From: Armatimonadota bacterium
Lineage (GTDB): Bacteria > Sysuimicrobiota > Sysuimicrobiia > Sysuimicrobiales > Kaftiobacteriaceae
Direction: 5' to 3'
DNA length: 64,000 nucleotides
Assembly (NCBI GenBank): GCA_031081675.1
Contig: JAVHLZ010000003.1
Location: 60,784 to 124,783, forward strand
Below, piece by piece: positions 10,319 through 19,760 of the stretch (within the stretch, counting starts at the first letter, position 1; every line of letters starts with the position of its first letter). Position numbers and translations under genes: made by a program. The notes beneath the pieces are model-generated. The model did not search any database. It was not told where the DNA came from and worked only from the letters and a program-made list of their open reading frames with translations.

Positions 10319-11329
10319 ATGAAACGGCGGCCTCGCACGCCGTGGCCGCCGTCGGCAGAAACAGGGGGTGTCATGGGCGGACGCGCGCGCACCGCAGTCC
10401 TCATCGCCATCGGGCTCCTGCTGGGCGCCGGCGCGGTGGCCGCCCTCACCGCGGGCATGCGCCGGGGCACGGCGGTGGCGGCCTCGGTGAACGGCGAGGT
10501 GATCTACCAGCGGGAGCTGGACGCCGAGGTGGACGCCATCGCCCGCCAGTACGGGATCGACGCCTCCACCCCCGACGGCCGCCGCCAGCGCCGGGAGATC
10601 GCCCGGATCGTCCTGGACCAGCTCATCGACCAGCGGCTGATCCTGCAGCAGGCGCGCCTGCACAACGCGCTGCCCACCGAGGCCGACGTGGACGCTCAGG
10701 TGGCGGAGATCCGCCGCACCTTCCCCACCGACGCCGACTTCGAGGCGGCGCTGGCCCAGCGCCGCCTCACCCTGGCCGACCTGCGCTCGCGCCTGCGCAG
10801 CTCCCTGGCGGTGCGCCGGCTGCTCACCCGCGTGGCCCCGGTGACGGTGAGCGAGGACGAGGTGGTGCGCTACTTCCGGGAGCACCGCGGCGAGTTCGAC
10901 CGCCCCGAGCAGGTCCGCGTGCGGCACATCCTGCTGGACGATCAGCGGGTCGCCGAGCTGGTGCTGGGCCGCCTGCGGCGAGGCGAGCTCTTCGACGCGC
11001 TGGCCCGCCAGTACTCGCGGGACGCCGACAGCCGGGAACGGGGCGGGGACCTGGGGTGGGTGAGCCGGGGTCAGCTGGTCCCCGAATTCGAGCAGGTGGC
11101 GTTTTCCCTGCAACCCGGGCAGGTCTCGGGGGTCGTGCGCACCCAGTATGGGTATCACATCATCCAGCTGCTGGAGCGCCGCCCGCCGGTGGCCGCCACG
11201 CTGGACCAGGTGCGCGAGCAGGTGCGCCAGCGGCTGCTGGCCAGCAAGCAGGAGGCGGCGTTCCAGCAGTGGCTGCAGACCGTGCGCGCCCAGGCGCGGA
11301 TCGTCCGGACAGACCGCCCCACCGAATAG
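10319..11329 (+). CDS. Membrane-anchored parvulin-type peptidyl-prolyl isomerase (PrsA/SurA-like)
   Basis: A 336-residue protein. A basic N-terminus is followed by one hydrophobic segment (about 24-46), then a helical SurA_N-like domain (VNGEVIYQRELDAEVDAIARQYG). A parvulin domain lies at about 196-290 (VRHILLDD, FDALARQYSRDADSRERGGDLGWV, FSLQPGQVSGVVRTQYGYHII). It should help fold proteins outside the membrane. No lipobox cysteine is present, so it is a signal-anchored protein rather than a PrsA lipoprotein. ATG 10319 has GGAGG 5 bases upstream and follows the mfd stop by one base. ATG 10373 is a second possible start, shortening the protein by 18 residues. Confidence 0.86.
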   Translation: MKRRPRTPWPPSAETGGVMGGRARTAVLIAIGLLLGAGAVAALTAGMRRGTAVAASVNGEVIYQRELDAEVDAIARQYGIDASTPDGRRQRREIARIVLDQLIDQRLILQQARLHNALPTEADVDAQVAEIRRTFPTDADFEAALAQRRLTLADLRSRLRSSLAVRRLLTRVAPVTVSEDEVVRYFREHRGEFDRPEQVRVRHILLDDQRVAELVLGRLRRGELFDALARQYSRDADSRERGGDLGWVSRGQLVPEFEQVAFSLQPGQVSGVVRTQYGYHIIQLLERRPPVAATLDQVREQVRQRLLASKQEAAFQQWLQTVRAQARIVRTDRPTE

Positions 11330-11342
11330 GCGGAGGGCCGGC

Positions 11343-11636
11343 ATGCGGCTGGACAAGTTCCTGCAGGCCAGCCGGCTGGTCCGCCGGAGGGCCGTGGCCC
11401 GCGACCTGTGCGCGGCCGGACGGGTGCGGCTCAATGGCGTGCCGGCCCGGCCGTCGTCGCCGGTGCGGGAGGGAGACATCATCACCCTCACCCTGGGCGA
11501 CAGGCGGGTGGTGGCCCGGGTGCGGGCCCTCCCCGACCATCCCGGCCCGGACGCTCCCGTGGAGATCCTCACCCGCCTGCGGGTGAGCGACCTGCCGGAC
11601 GCCCCCGATGCACAGCGTGAGGCGCTGGAGCGCTGA
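11343..11636 (+). CDS. rqcP: S4-domain RNA-binding protein, RqcP/YabO family
   Basis: A 97-residue protein consisting almost wholly of an S4 RNA-binding domain (MRLDKFLQASRLVRRRAVARDLC, GRVRLNGVPARPSSPVREGDII). The length and its place downstream of mfd match Bacillus YabO/RqcP, which works with RqcH in C-terminal tailing of nascent chains on stalled large ribosomal subunits. The related Hsp15 (HslR) is the alternative assignment. The start has GGAGG about 6 bases upstream. Confidence 0.8.
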   Translation: MRLDKFLQASRLVRRRAVARDLCAAGRVRLNGVPARPSSPVREGDIITLTLGDRRVVARVRALPDHPGPDAPVEILTRLRVSDLPDAPDAQREALER

Positions 11637-11673
11637 GGGAAGCGGTGGAGCGTTGAAACGTCGGAACGTTGAA

Positions 11674-13032
<1,359 letters not shown>

Positions 13033-13142
13033 TCCGCCGCGCCCGTCGGCAGGAGACCCTCCGGTCCGCAGCCAACTTCCTGGGGGACATCCCGGGCCAT
13101 CCGGGACCGACGGAGCATCGTCGCGCAGTCCGGCTGTCTGCG

Positions 13143-13167
13143 CCGGCGCGCCCCGAGGGCGCGCCGG
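13143..13167 (+). other. Perfect 11-bp hairpin between eno and divIC
   Basis: CCGGCGCGCCC (13143-13153), loop CGA, GGGCGCGCCGG (13157-13167). It lies in the 179-base gap after eno, 45 bases before divIC. No T-run follows. It may be an mRNA stability or partial termination element. Confidence 0.4.
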
Positions 13168-13211
13168 GGCCAGCCGATGCCTTCATCGACGCACCACAAG
13201 GAGCATCCGGC

Positions 13212-13607
13212 GTGAGCCTGGGTTCCGCGGTCTTGCGCGGCCGCAGTCGCCGCCGGCTGGCGGTGGGCGCCGCGGCGGCCGCTGTCGGGGCGGTCGCCGC
13301 CGCGGTCTTCGGCTCGGCAACCCTGGAGGTCTACCGGCTGGAACGGGAAGCCGCGCGCCTGCAGCGGCTGCGGACCGACCTGATCCGCCAGAACGCGGCC
13401 CTGCGCGAGGAGATCCGCCTGCTGCACACCCCCGCGTACATCGAGAAACTGGCCCGGGAACAGCTGGGGCTGGTCCGGCCCGACGAGGTGGCCCTGCTGA
13501 TCGTCCCCGCCTCCCCGCCGCCGCCCGCCGCCCCGCCGGCTCCGCCGCCCCGCGACGGGTGGCCCCGGCGCCTGTGGCGGGGGCTGCGGAGTGTGCTGAC
13601 CCGCTAG
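13212..13607 (+). CDS. Septum formation initiator family protein (DivIC/FtsB-like)
   Basis: A 131-residue bitopic protein. Basic N-terminus (RGRSRRRL), one membrane segment (about 18-38, alanine/valine rich), then a coiled coil of about 45 residues (LEREAARLQRLRTDLIRQNAALREEIRLL), the motif YIEKLAREQLGLVRPDEV typical of DivIC/FtsB, and a proline-rich tail. It should belong to the FtsQLB/DivIB-DivIC-FtsL divisome subcomplex. GTG 13212 is chosen because AAGGAG stands 8 bases upstream and the longer open frame is the eno shadow. It sits between eno and the S1 gene, as FtsB follows eno in proteobacteria and DivIC precedes yabR in Bacillus. Confidence 0.83.
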   Translation: MSLGSAVLRGRSRRRLAVGAAAAAVGAVAAAVFGSATLEVYRLEREAARLQRLRTDLIRQNAALREEIRLLHTPAYIEKLAREQLGLVRPDEVALLIVPASPPPPAAPPAPPPRDGWPRRLWRGLRSVLTR

Positions 13608-13645
13608 AGCCTGAGGGCCCCTGGCGTCGTCCCGACCGGGCTGTC

Positions 13646-13663
13646 GGCCCCGCGCACGGGGCC
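13646..13663 (+). terminator. Hairpin after divIC
   Basis: A GGCCCCG/CGGGGCC stem with loop CGCA, 38 bases after the divIC stop and 33 bases before the promoter of the S1 gene. The position suits a terminator, but there is no T-run. Confidence 0.3.
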
Positions 13664-13696
13664 CGGACGGGGCGGGCGGCTCGGACCGGAGGCTGA

Positions 13697-13726
13697 TTGA
13701 CACTCCCGAAGAGGGGGCCGTATAAT
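13697..13726 (+). promoter_or_regulatory. Sigma-70-type promoter of the S1-domain gene
   Basis: TTGACA (13697-13702), 18-base spacer, TATAAT (13721-13726). Both boxes are perfect consensus. Transcription should begin near 13733, about 37 bases before the start codon. Confidence 0.85.
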
Positions 13727-13769
13727 GCGGCCGCATCATCCCCAGGAAGGAGGCCCGGCGGAGCGGCGC

Positions 13770-14147
13770 ATGAGCGTGGACGTCGGAAGCATCGTAGAAG
13801 GCACTGTGGTCAAAATCACCAACTACGGAGCGTTTGTGGAGCTCCCGGACGGCCGCAGCGGCTTGGTGCACATCCGGGAGATCGCCGATACGTACGTCAA
13901 GGACGTGCGCGACTACCTCAAGGAGCAGCAGAAGGTCAAGGTCAAGATCCTCGGCGTCAACGAGCGGGGCAAGCTGGACCTTTCGGTCAAGCAGGCCCTG
14001 TCCCCCGAAGAGCGCGCGGCCCGGGCCCGGGCCAAGACGTCCTTCGAAGAGAAGCTGAAGGCGTTCCTCAAGGAAAGCGAGGAGCGCCTGCTGGACCTCA
14101 AGCGCAACACCGAGGCCAAGCGGGGAGGCGGCAAGAAGCGCCGCTAG
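13770..14147 (+). CDS. S1 RNA-binding domain protein (YabR/CvfD-like)
   Basis: A 125-residue protein. The S1 OB-fold takes up the first 75 residues (GSIVEGTVVKITNYGAFVEL, GLVHIREIADTYVKDV, VKVKILGVNERGKLDLSVKQA). A charged helical tail ends GGGKKRR. Size and gene neighbourhood match Bacillus YabR, a ribosome-associated RNA-binding regulator in Firmicutes. ATG 13770 is chosen over ATG 13725, because the latter overlaps the -10 box. GGAG lies about 6 bases before 13770. Confidence 0.85.
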   Translation: MSVDVGSIVEGTVVKITNYGAFVELPDGRSGLVHIREIADTYVKDVRDYLKEQQKVKVKILGVNERGKLDLSVKQALSPEERAARARAKTSFEEKLKAFLKESEERLLDLKRNTEAKRGGGKKRR

Positions 14148-14230
14148 GCACGCGGCTGCCGGCGGTCCCGCGTCCTTCCGGAATTCCGCCCCGCCGCGGA
14201 ACCCCACCGCCCCCGGACAGGCCGGGGCAC

Positions 14231-14572
14231 TCAGACCACGCCCAGCAGCCAGGCGATGTCCTCGAAGGCGCGCCAGACGATGTCGTCCCGCTCCAGCGCC
14301 CGGGACCGCTCGTCGATCCCCGTGCGGGAGGCCAGGGCGGCCAGAGCCTCGTCCATCCGCCCCAACCGCACCCGCACCTGCTCCAGCAGGCGGTCGGGAG
14401 GAGCGCCTTCCAGCAGCCGGCGGACCTTCTCCAGCGCCTCCCGCTCCACCGCCCGGGCCCGCTGGTCCATCTCCAGGGCGTCCAGCCGGGTGTAGACCAC
14501 CAGCCCCCGCCGGTCGTCCAGGGCCTGGACCAGCACCGCCCGCACCGCCGCCAGCGCCTGCTGTGCGTCCAT
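14231..14572 (-). CDS. Conserved-looking small protein of unknown function
   Basis: A 113-residue, mostly helical, charged protein without membrane segments or cysteines (MDAQQALAAVRAVLVQALDD, RAVEREALEKVRRLLEGAPPD, RDDIVWRAFEDIAWLLGVV). I do not recognise a family. ATG 14572 is chosen because GGAGGGG lies 4 bases upstream; a start ten codons earlier is possible. It lies directly after the ABC exporter genes on the same strand (gap 19 bases) and is convergent with the S1 gene, so it is probably the last gene of that operon. Confidence 0.65.
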   Translation of the reverse strand: MDAQQALAAVRAVLVQALDDRRGLVVYTRLDALEMDQRARAVEREALEKVRRLLEGAPPDRLLEQVRVRLGRMDEALAALASRTGIDERSRALERDDIVWRAFEDIAWLLGVV

Positions 14573-14591
14573 CGCACCCCTCCACCCGGTG

Positions 14592-16496
14592 CTACCCGCC
14601 ATCGGGACTGCGCCGCGGACCCGGCACCGCCGCCCGCACCTCCTGGTCCCGGTACTGGAGCTGGTAGAGCTTCGTGTAGATGCCGCCCCGGGCCAGCAGC
14701 TCCCGGTGCGTGCCCTCCTCCGCGACCCGCCCCTTGTGCAGGACCAGGATCCGGTCCACGTCCTGGATGGTGGACAGCCGGTGGGCGATGATGATGGACG
14801 TCCGCCCTACCCGGATCCGGCGCAGGGCGTCCTGGATCATCAGCTCCGTGTCGGTATCCACGCTGCTGGTCGCCTCGTCCAGGATCAGCAGGATGTCGGG
14901 GTTGTGGGCGAGGGCGCGGGCGAAGGCGATGAGCTGGCGCTGGCCGGCCGACAGGGTGGCGCCCCGCTCCACCACCGGGGTGGCGTAGCCCTCCGGCAGC
15001 CGCTCGATGAACCGGTGGGCGTTCACGAACTCCGCCGCCCGGCGCACCTGCCCGTCGTCGATGCCCGGCGTGCCCAGGCGGATGTTGGACGCGATGGTGC
15101 CCGAGAACAGGAACACGTCCTGCAGAACCAGCCCCATGTGCCGGCGCAGGTCCCGCTGGGCGTACCGGCGCACGTCCACGCCGTCCACCAGCACCTGACC
15201 GTACTGGGGGTCGTAAAAGCGCAGCAGCAGGTTGATGATGCTGGTCTTGCCGGCCCCGGTGTGCCCCACCACCGCCACGCTCTCGCCGGGGCGGATCCGG
15301 AACGACACCCCCCGCAGAACCCACCCCTCGGTCCCGGGCGGCAGCGGGGGCTCCCCGGCGGCGGGCCGCGGGCGCGGGGAGGCGGCCGCGTGCCCCTCGG
15401 CGCGCTCGGTGGCCGGGTAGGCGAACCAGACGTTGCGGAACTCCACCTCGCCCCGCACCCGCGGCAGCGGGACAGGATCCGGGGGATCCTGCACGGTGAC
15501 CGGCTCGTCCAGCACCCGGAAGATCCTCTCGGAGCTGGCCATGGCCGCCTGCAGGATGTTGTACTTCTCCGCCAGATCCTGGATGGGGCGGAAGAAGCGC
15601 TCGGTATACTGCATGGCCGCCACCAGCACGCCCAGGGTCACCGCCTGCCGCACCACCTGCCCGCCGCCATACCACAGCAGCAGCGCCGTGGCCACCGCGC
15701 CCAGAAACCCCACCGAGGGGAAGAACAGGGCGAACGTCCGGTGGGCCTGGAGGTGGGCCGCCAGATGGTCGCGGTTGAGCCGGTCGAACGTCAGGAAGTT
15801 GCGCCGCTCCCGGTTGAACAGCTGCACCACCGCCATGCCGGTGATGTTCTCGTTGAGGTAGGCGTTGATGCGCGCGATCCGCACCCGGATGGCCCGGTAG
15901 GACTCCCGGGAGCGGGCCTGGAACCACCCGGTGACGGCCACCAGGGCCGGCACCACGGCCAGGGCCAGCAGGGCCAGCCTCCAGTCCAGCCACACCAGGG
16001 CCGCCACCACGCCCACCAGCAGGAAGACGTCGCCGAACACCGTCACCACGCCTGAGGTCACCATCTCGTACAGGGTGTCCACGTCGTTGGTGATGCGGGT
16101 CATCAGCCGCCCCACCGGGTGCCGGGCGTAAAACGCCACCGCCAGGCGCTGCATGTGGGCAAACAGCTCCATGCGCAGGTCGTACGTCACCTTCTGGCCC
16201 AGGACCTGGGTGAGATAGTTCTGGGCGTAGCGCACGCCCGCGCCCGCGGCCAGGGTGGCCAGGAAGAGGGCGGCCACCCGGGCCACCCCGGCGAAGTCGC
16301 CGACCCGGATGTGCCGGTCGATGGCCACCTTGACGAAATACGGCCCGGCCAGGTCGGCGGCCGCCGCCAGCAACAGCAGGGCCACCGAGCCCGCCACCGC
16401 GCCCCGGTAGGGACGGACGTAGCGGAGCAGCCGCCGCATCAGGCGCGCGTCGTAGGCCTTGCCCAGGATGTCGTCGTCGGGCGGCAGCACGCTCAC
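14592..16496 (-). CDS. ABC exporter half-transporter, subunit with canonical ATPase site
   Basis: A 634-residue protein with a six-helix ABC exporter membrane domain (about 20-330) followed by an ATP-binding domain. The ATPase has Walker A GHTGAGKTS, Q-loop QDVFLF, signature LSAGQRQ, Walker B ILLILDEATSSVDTD with the catalytic glutamate, and H-loop AHRLST. A proline/alanine-rich insertion of about 30 residues lies just before the Walker A strand. It pairs with the next gene to form a heterodimer. Start GTG 16496 overlaps the upstream stop (GTGA). The longer frame to 16682 is antisense-like shadow. Substrate unknown; multidrug or lipid export is the usual role. Confidence 0.88.
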   Translation of the reverse strand: MSVLPPDDDILGKAYDARLMRRLLRYVRPYRGAVAGSVALLLLAAAADLAGPYFVKVAIDRHIRVGDFAGVARVAALFLATLAAGAGVRYAQNYLTQVLGQKVTYDLRMELFAHMQRLAVAFYARHPVGRLMTRITNDVDTLYEMVTSGVVTVFGDVFLLVGVVAALVWLDWRLALLALAVVPALVAVTGWFQARSRESYRAIRVRIARINAYLNENITGMAVVQLFNRERRNFLTFDRLNRDHLAAHLQAHRTFALFFPSVGFLGAVATALLLWYGGGQVVRQAVTLGVLVAAMQYTERFFRPIQDLAEKYNILQAAMASSERIFRVLDEPVTVQDPPDPVPLPRVRGEVEFRNVWFAYPATERAEGHAAASPRPRPAAGEPPLPPGTEGWVLRGVSFRIRPGESVAVVGHTGAGKTSIINLLLRFYDPQYGQVLVDGVDVRRYAQRDLRRHMGLVLQDVFLFSGTIASNIRLGTPGIDDGQVRRAAEFVNAHRFIERLPEGYATPVVERGATLSAGQRQLIAFARALAHNPDILLILDEATSSVDTDTELMIQDALRRIRVGRTSIIIAHRLSTIQDVDRILVLHKGRVAEEGTHRELLARGGIYTKLYQLQYRDQEVRAAVPGPRRSPDGG

Positions 16497-18238
16497 ACGG
16501 GGTCCACCTCGGTCTCCTCCAGCTCCTGCTCCAGCAGCTGCTTGTGGTACAGGTCGGCGTACAGGCCGCCCCGGGCCAGCAGCTGCTCGTGGGTGCCCTG
16601 CTCCACGATCCGCCCGCCGTCCAGGACCACGATCTGGTCCGCGTGGCGCACGGTGGAAATCCGATGGGAGATCAGGATGCACGTGCGGGACGCGATCACC
16701 TCCCGCAGGGCGGAGAGGATCGCCTCCTCGGTGTGGGTGTCCACGCTGCTGAAGGCGTCGTCCAGGATCAGGATGCGGGGATCGCGGGCCACCGCCCGCG
16801 CCAGGGCGACGCGCTGCTTCTGGCCGCCCGACAGGGTGACGCCCCGCTCGCCCACCACCGTGTCGTAGCCGTGGGGGAACTCCGCCACGTCGGCGTCCAG
16901 GTGGGCGATCCGGGCCGCCCGCCGCACGATGGTGTCGTCGACGGCGTCCAGGCCGTAGGCGATGTTCTCCCGCAGGGTGTCCGAGAACAGGAAGGGGTCC
17001 TGGGTCACCATGCCGATCTGGCGCCGCAGGTCGCCCAGCCGGTACCGGCGCACGTCCACGCCGTCCACCAGGACCTCGCCCCGCGTGGGGTCCAGCAGCC
17101 GGGGGATCAGCGCCACCAGGGTGCTCTTGCCCGACCCCGTCGGACCCACCACTGCCAGGGTGGTCCCGGCGGGGATGCGCAGGGAGACATCCTGCAGGGC
17201 CGGCACGCCGTCGAAGACCACGCTGACCCGGCGGAACTCGATCTCCCCCCGGGCGGCGGGCAGGGGGCGGGCGTCAGGAGGGTCGGCGATCCGGGGCCGC
17301 TGGCGCAGGATCTCCTCCAGGCGGGCCATGGACGCGCGCCCGCGCTGCATCAGGTTGACCACCCACCCCAGGGCCACCATGGGCCAGGACAGCTGGGTCA
17401 GGTAGCCCACGAACTGGACGAACTGCCCCAGGGTGATGCGCCCGGCCACCACCGCCTGCCCGCCCTGCCACAGCAGCACCACCGCCGCCAGGCCCAGGAA
17501 GAAGCTCATCAGCGGCCACAGGGCCCCCTCGGTCCGGATCACCGCCAGGTTGCGGCGGATGTACTCGCGGTTGAGCTCGGCGAACGCCTCGATCTCGTAG
17601 GGTTCCTGGGCAAAGGCCTTGACCACCCGGATGCCGGAGAAGTTCTCCTGGGCGCGGGTGGACAGCCGGCTGAACTGCTCCTGGGCGGCCTCATACTGCC
17701 GGTGGATCACGGGACCCAGGACAACGAAGGTCAGGCTCACCAGGGGCAGGATGACCATCAGGTAGAGGGTCAGGCGGATGTCGATGGACAGCATGAAGCC
17801 CACCGCGATGGCCGCCAGGACCACCGTGTTGGACACGTGCATGAGCCCCGGGCCGATGAACCGCTGCACCGCCGACAGGTCGCTGACCGCCCGGGTCATG
17901 AGGTCGCCGGTGCGGGTGTGCTGGAAGAACCCGGGGTGCAGGCGCTGCAGGTGGGCGAAGAAGTCGTTGCGGATCTCGGCCTCGATGCGCCGGGACGCGC
18001 CCAGGATCTGCATCCGCCACAGGTAGCGCAGGATCCACGCCAGCAGGTGCAGCCCCACCAGGGCGGCCGCATACCGCAGCAGGACGGTCCCGCCGGCTCC
18101 GGCGGCGATGGCATCCACTCCCAGGCGCAGGACCAGCGGGTCGAGCATCAGCAGGCCCGACGCCAGCGTGCCCACCACAAATCCGGCGACGTACGATCGG
18201 GCGTGTCGTCGCAGATAGGACCGCAGCCTGGGGCTCAT
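16493..18238 (-). CDS. ABC exporter half-transporter, subunit with degenerate ATPase site
   Basis: A 581-residue partner of the gene at 14592. Six membrane segments, then an ATPase with Walker A GPTGSGKST, Q-loop QDPFLF, signature LSGGQKQR, and H-loop SHRIST. Walker B reads LILDDAFSSVD, with aspartate in place of the catalytic glutamate. That change, combined with an intact glutamate in the partner, is the hallmark of heterodimeric exporters such as TM287/288, BmrCD and TmrAB. The gene is first in the operon. Confidence 0.9.
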   Translation of the reverse strand: MSPRLRSYLRRHARSYVAGFVVGTLASGLLMLDPLVLRLGVDAIAAGAGGTVLLRYAAALVGLHLLAWILRYLWRMQILGASRRIEAEIRNDFFAHLQRLHPGFFQHTRTGDLMTRAVSDLSAVQRFIGPGLMHVSNTVVLAAIAVGFMLSIDIRLTLYLMVILPLVSLTFVVLGPVIHRQYEAAQEQFSRLSTRAQENFSGIRVVKAFAQEPYEIEAFAELNREYIRRNLAVIRTEGALWPLMSFFLGLAAVVLLWQGGQAVVAGRITLGQFVQFVGYLTQLSWPMVALGWVVNLMQRGRASMARLEEILRQRPRIADPPDARPLPAARGEIEFRRVSVVFDGVPALQDVSLRIPAGTTLAVVGPTGSGKSTLVALIPRLLDPTRGEVLVDGVDVRRYRLGDLRRQIGMVTQDPFLFSDTLRENIAYGLDAVDDTIVRRAARIAHLDADVAEFPHGYDTVVGERGVTLSGGQKQRVALARAVARDPRILILDDAFSSVDTHTEEAILSALREVIASRTCILISHRISTVRHADQIVVLDGGRIVEQGTHEQLLARGGLYADLYHKQLLEQELEETEVDPV

Positions 18239-18304
18239 GGGGTCCGTGAGCCGCGCGGCCTCCCGCCACCAGACGGACGGCGGCGCGCAGCGCGCAGCCT
18301 TTTG

Positions 18305-18333
18305 ATTATACGGGCGGCCGCCGGCGGCGGCAA
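18305..18333 (-). promoter_or_regulatory. Promoter of the ABC exporter operon
   Basis: On the minus strand TTGCCG (18333-18328), 17-base spacer, perfect TATAAT (18310-18305). The -35 box matches 4 of 6. It lies 66 bases upstream of the ATG at 18238. Confidence 0.65.
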
Positions 18334-18343
18334 ACCGCCGGCG

Positions 18344-19144
18344 TCATGCGGAGCGGGGCCAGGTGCCGAAGCGCAGCAGGACTCCCAGCGCGTGCAGGGA
18401 CACATCCACGTCGTGGTCCGGGCCATCGTCACTCGCCCACCCGCCGCCGGGGCGCTGCCAGGCCAGCAGTCGGCGGATCCCGTCGGCCACCAGCCCGTCG
18501 GACGCCGGCACCCCCGCCACGTGGAGCACCGCGAGGGCATCGGCCTGGAGGGCGGGAGACCACGCCTCGTCGGGAAGCCGGCGCACCGCGTCCGCCGCGG
18601 CTGGCGACACCCCGTCCACCGCCATCAGCACGGCCGCCGCCAGCGCGCCCACCGGCGGGTCGACATTCGCCTGGACGGCTCCGCGCAGGTAGCGGGCGGC
18701 CCGCAGGACGGCGTCGTGCCGCGCGCCCACCAGGCGGATCAGCCACATGGCCGCCTGAGCCGTCCCGTACACCCGCGCGCGGGCATCGCCCGGTCGGTGC
18801 AGGGGACGGGGGTGAAACGGCAGGACCGCCGGGCTCTCCTCCCAGGCGCCCGCGGGGCGCTGGACCATCAGCAGGTAGGCTGCCGCGCGCTCGGCGGCCG
18901 GAGAGCCCAGCAGGCGCAGGTCGTCCATCCACCGCAGCGCCGCCACGGTGGCGGCCAGCGACGACGGGCGACCGGGAAGCAGGCCGTAGGGAAACCCGCC
19001 GTCGTCGTTCTGCCGGCCCAGCAGCGCCCGTGCCACCCGTGGTTCGGGCGCCGGCCAGCCCAGCAGGCCGGCCAGGCGGGCCCGCTCCAGTTCGTCTCCG
19101 TGGTCGCGGATGTAGGCGATGGCCCTGGACAGGGAGGTCGCCAT
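18344..19144 (-). CDS. Prenyltransferase/squalene cyclase-like repeat protein
   Basis: A 266-residue soluble helical protein with QW-like repeats: GRQNDDGGFPYGL (near 40), VQRPAGAWEES (near 98) and WQRPGGGWASDDGPDHDVDVSLHALGVLLRF (C-terminal). These mark the alpha-alpha toroid fold shared by squalene cyclases and protein prenyltransferases. It is much shorter than real cyclases (about 600 residues) and the DxDD catalytic motif is not seen. A toroid-fold protein of unknown activity is therefore the safest call. It lies 11 bases after the small gene 19156-19437 on the same strand. Confidence 0.65.
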   Translation of the reverse strand: MATSLSRAIAYIRDHGDELERARLAGLLGWPAPEPRVARALLGRQNDDGGFPYGLLPGRPSSLAATVAALRWMDDLRLLGSPAAERAAAYLLMVQRPAGAWEESPAVLPFHPRPLHRPGDARARVYGTAQAAMWLIRLVGARHDAVLRAARYLRGAVQANVDPPVGALAAAVLMAVDGVSPAAADAVRRLPDEAWSPALQADALAVLHVAGVPASDGLVADGIRRLLAWQRPGGGWASDDGPDHDVDVSLHALGVLLRFGTWPRSA

Positions 19145-19155
19145 CCCGGAGCCGC

Positions 19156-19437
19156 TCAGGATCTGCCCCCAGGCCGCGTCGCGGCCTGGGGGAACTTCGC
19201 CAGGTAGTTCCTGGCCGCCTCGAACCGCCGGACCAGCCGGTCCAGCCAGTCGTCGGCGACCAGATCGGCCTCGGGCATGAACAGCAGTGCGCCGGCCCCG
19301 CCGAGCCGCAGCCCGAACTCCACGCCGGGATACGGCTCCCTGACGTAGCGGACCGCGCCCCGGTCCAGCTCCAGGCGGGGATCCACCCGCGCGATGGCCG
19401 CAGCGAACCGCTGGATGGCTTCGTCGGCGGTGATCAT
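19156..19437 (-). CDS. Small protein of unknown function, co-transcribed with the toroid protein
   Basis: A 93-residue soluble alpha/beta protein (MITADEAIQRFAAAIARVDPRL, VRYVREPYPGVEFGL, LLFMPEADLVADDWLDRLV). No family recognised. ATG 19437 is preferred to the longer frame, which runs into the tRNA promoter region. Its last codons contain a perfect 12-bp hairpin (19166-19192). Confidence 0.6.
   Translation of the reverse strand: MITADEAIQRFAAAIARVDPRLELDRGAVRYVREPYPGVEFGLRLGGAGALLFMPEADLVADDWLDRLVRRFEAARNYLAKFPQAATRPGGRS
19166..19192 (-). other. Perfect 12-bp hairpin at the 3' end of the small gene
   Basis: CCCCCAGGCCGC (19166-19177), loop GTC, GCGGCCTGGGGG (19181-19192). It is entirely inside the coding end of 19156-19437 and 22 bases before the next start codon (19144). 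It could attenuate or stabilise the downstream message; no T-run follows. Confidence 0.45.
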
Positions 19438-19540
19438 CCTGCCCCCATTGTACGGCGCGGGCGCTGCGGCAGACAGCGGGATCCGTTGTCGCCACGAACC
19501 GCCCACACGACCCGCGCTCCCCCGCTCCCGATCCGTCCGC

Positions 19541-19546
19541 TATAAT
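19541..19546 (+). promoter_or_regulatory. -10 box of tRNA-Glu
   Basis: Perfect TATAAT 10 bases before the mature tRNA. A -35 box was not recognised at the right distance. Confidence 0.6.
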
Positions 19547-19556
19547 GAGGCCGGTC

Positions 19557-19634
19557 GGCCCCATCGTCTAGCCCGGCCCAGGACGCGGCCCTCTCAAGGC
19601 CGAGACAGGGGTTCGAATCCCCTTGGGGCCACCA
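19557..19634 (+). tRNA. tRNA-Glu, anticodon CTC, CCA encoded
   Basis: The 7-bp acceptor stem is GGCCCCA (19557-19563) with TGGGGCC (19624-19630), discriminator A and encoded CCA (19632-19634). The anticodon stem is CGGCC/GGCCG with loop CTCTCAA, giving CTC at 19593-19595. The T-arm is GGGG-TTCGAAT-CCCC. The sequence CATCGTCTAG after the acceptor stem is typical of glutamate tRNAs. Confidence 0.95.
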
Positions 19635-19650
19635 TCTCTCTTGGCGCGAC

Positions 19651-19673
19651 ATCCCCGAGGATTCGAACCCCTG
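19651..19673 (-). repeat. Inverted copy of the tRNA-Glu T-arm
   Basis: Bases 19659-19673 are the exact reverse complement of CAGGGGTTCGAATCC in the tRNA (19606-19620), 38 bases away. It is either a remnant of a second tRNA on the other strand or a transcript-end structure. Confidence 0.5.
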
Positions 19674-19688
19674 GCTCGGAGGGGGTGC

Positions 19689-19707
19689 GGGGGAGCGCAG
19701 CTCCCCC
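19689..19707. terminator. Candidate bidirectional terminator between tRNA-Glu and the KimA gene
   Basis: GGGGGAGC/GCTCCCCC stem with loop GCA, between two convergent transcripts. No T-run on either side. Confidence 0.4.
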
Positions 19708-19760
19708 AGGTGGTCAGGGGTGGTTCACAGCGGCCAGCCCCTCCGAGGAGCGCGCCGCCG

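Noticed and set aside
5734..10470. Very long open frame on the minus strand opposite mfd
   Set aside because: It spans several well-supported plus-strand genes, resembles no known protein and is a GC-bias artefact.
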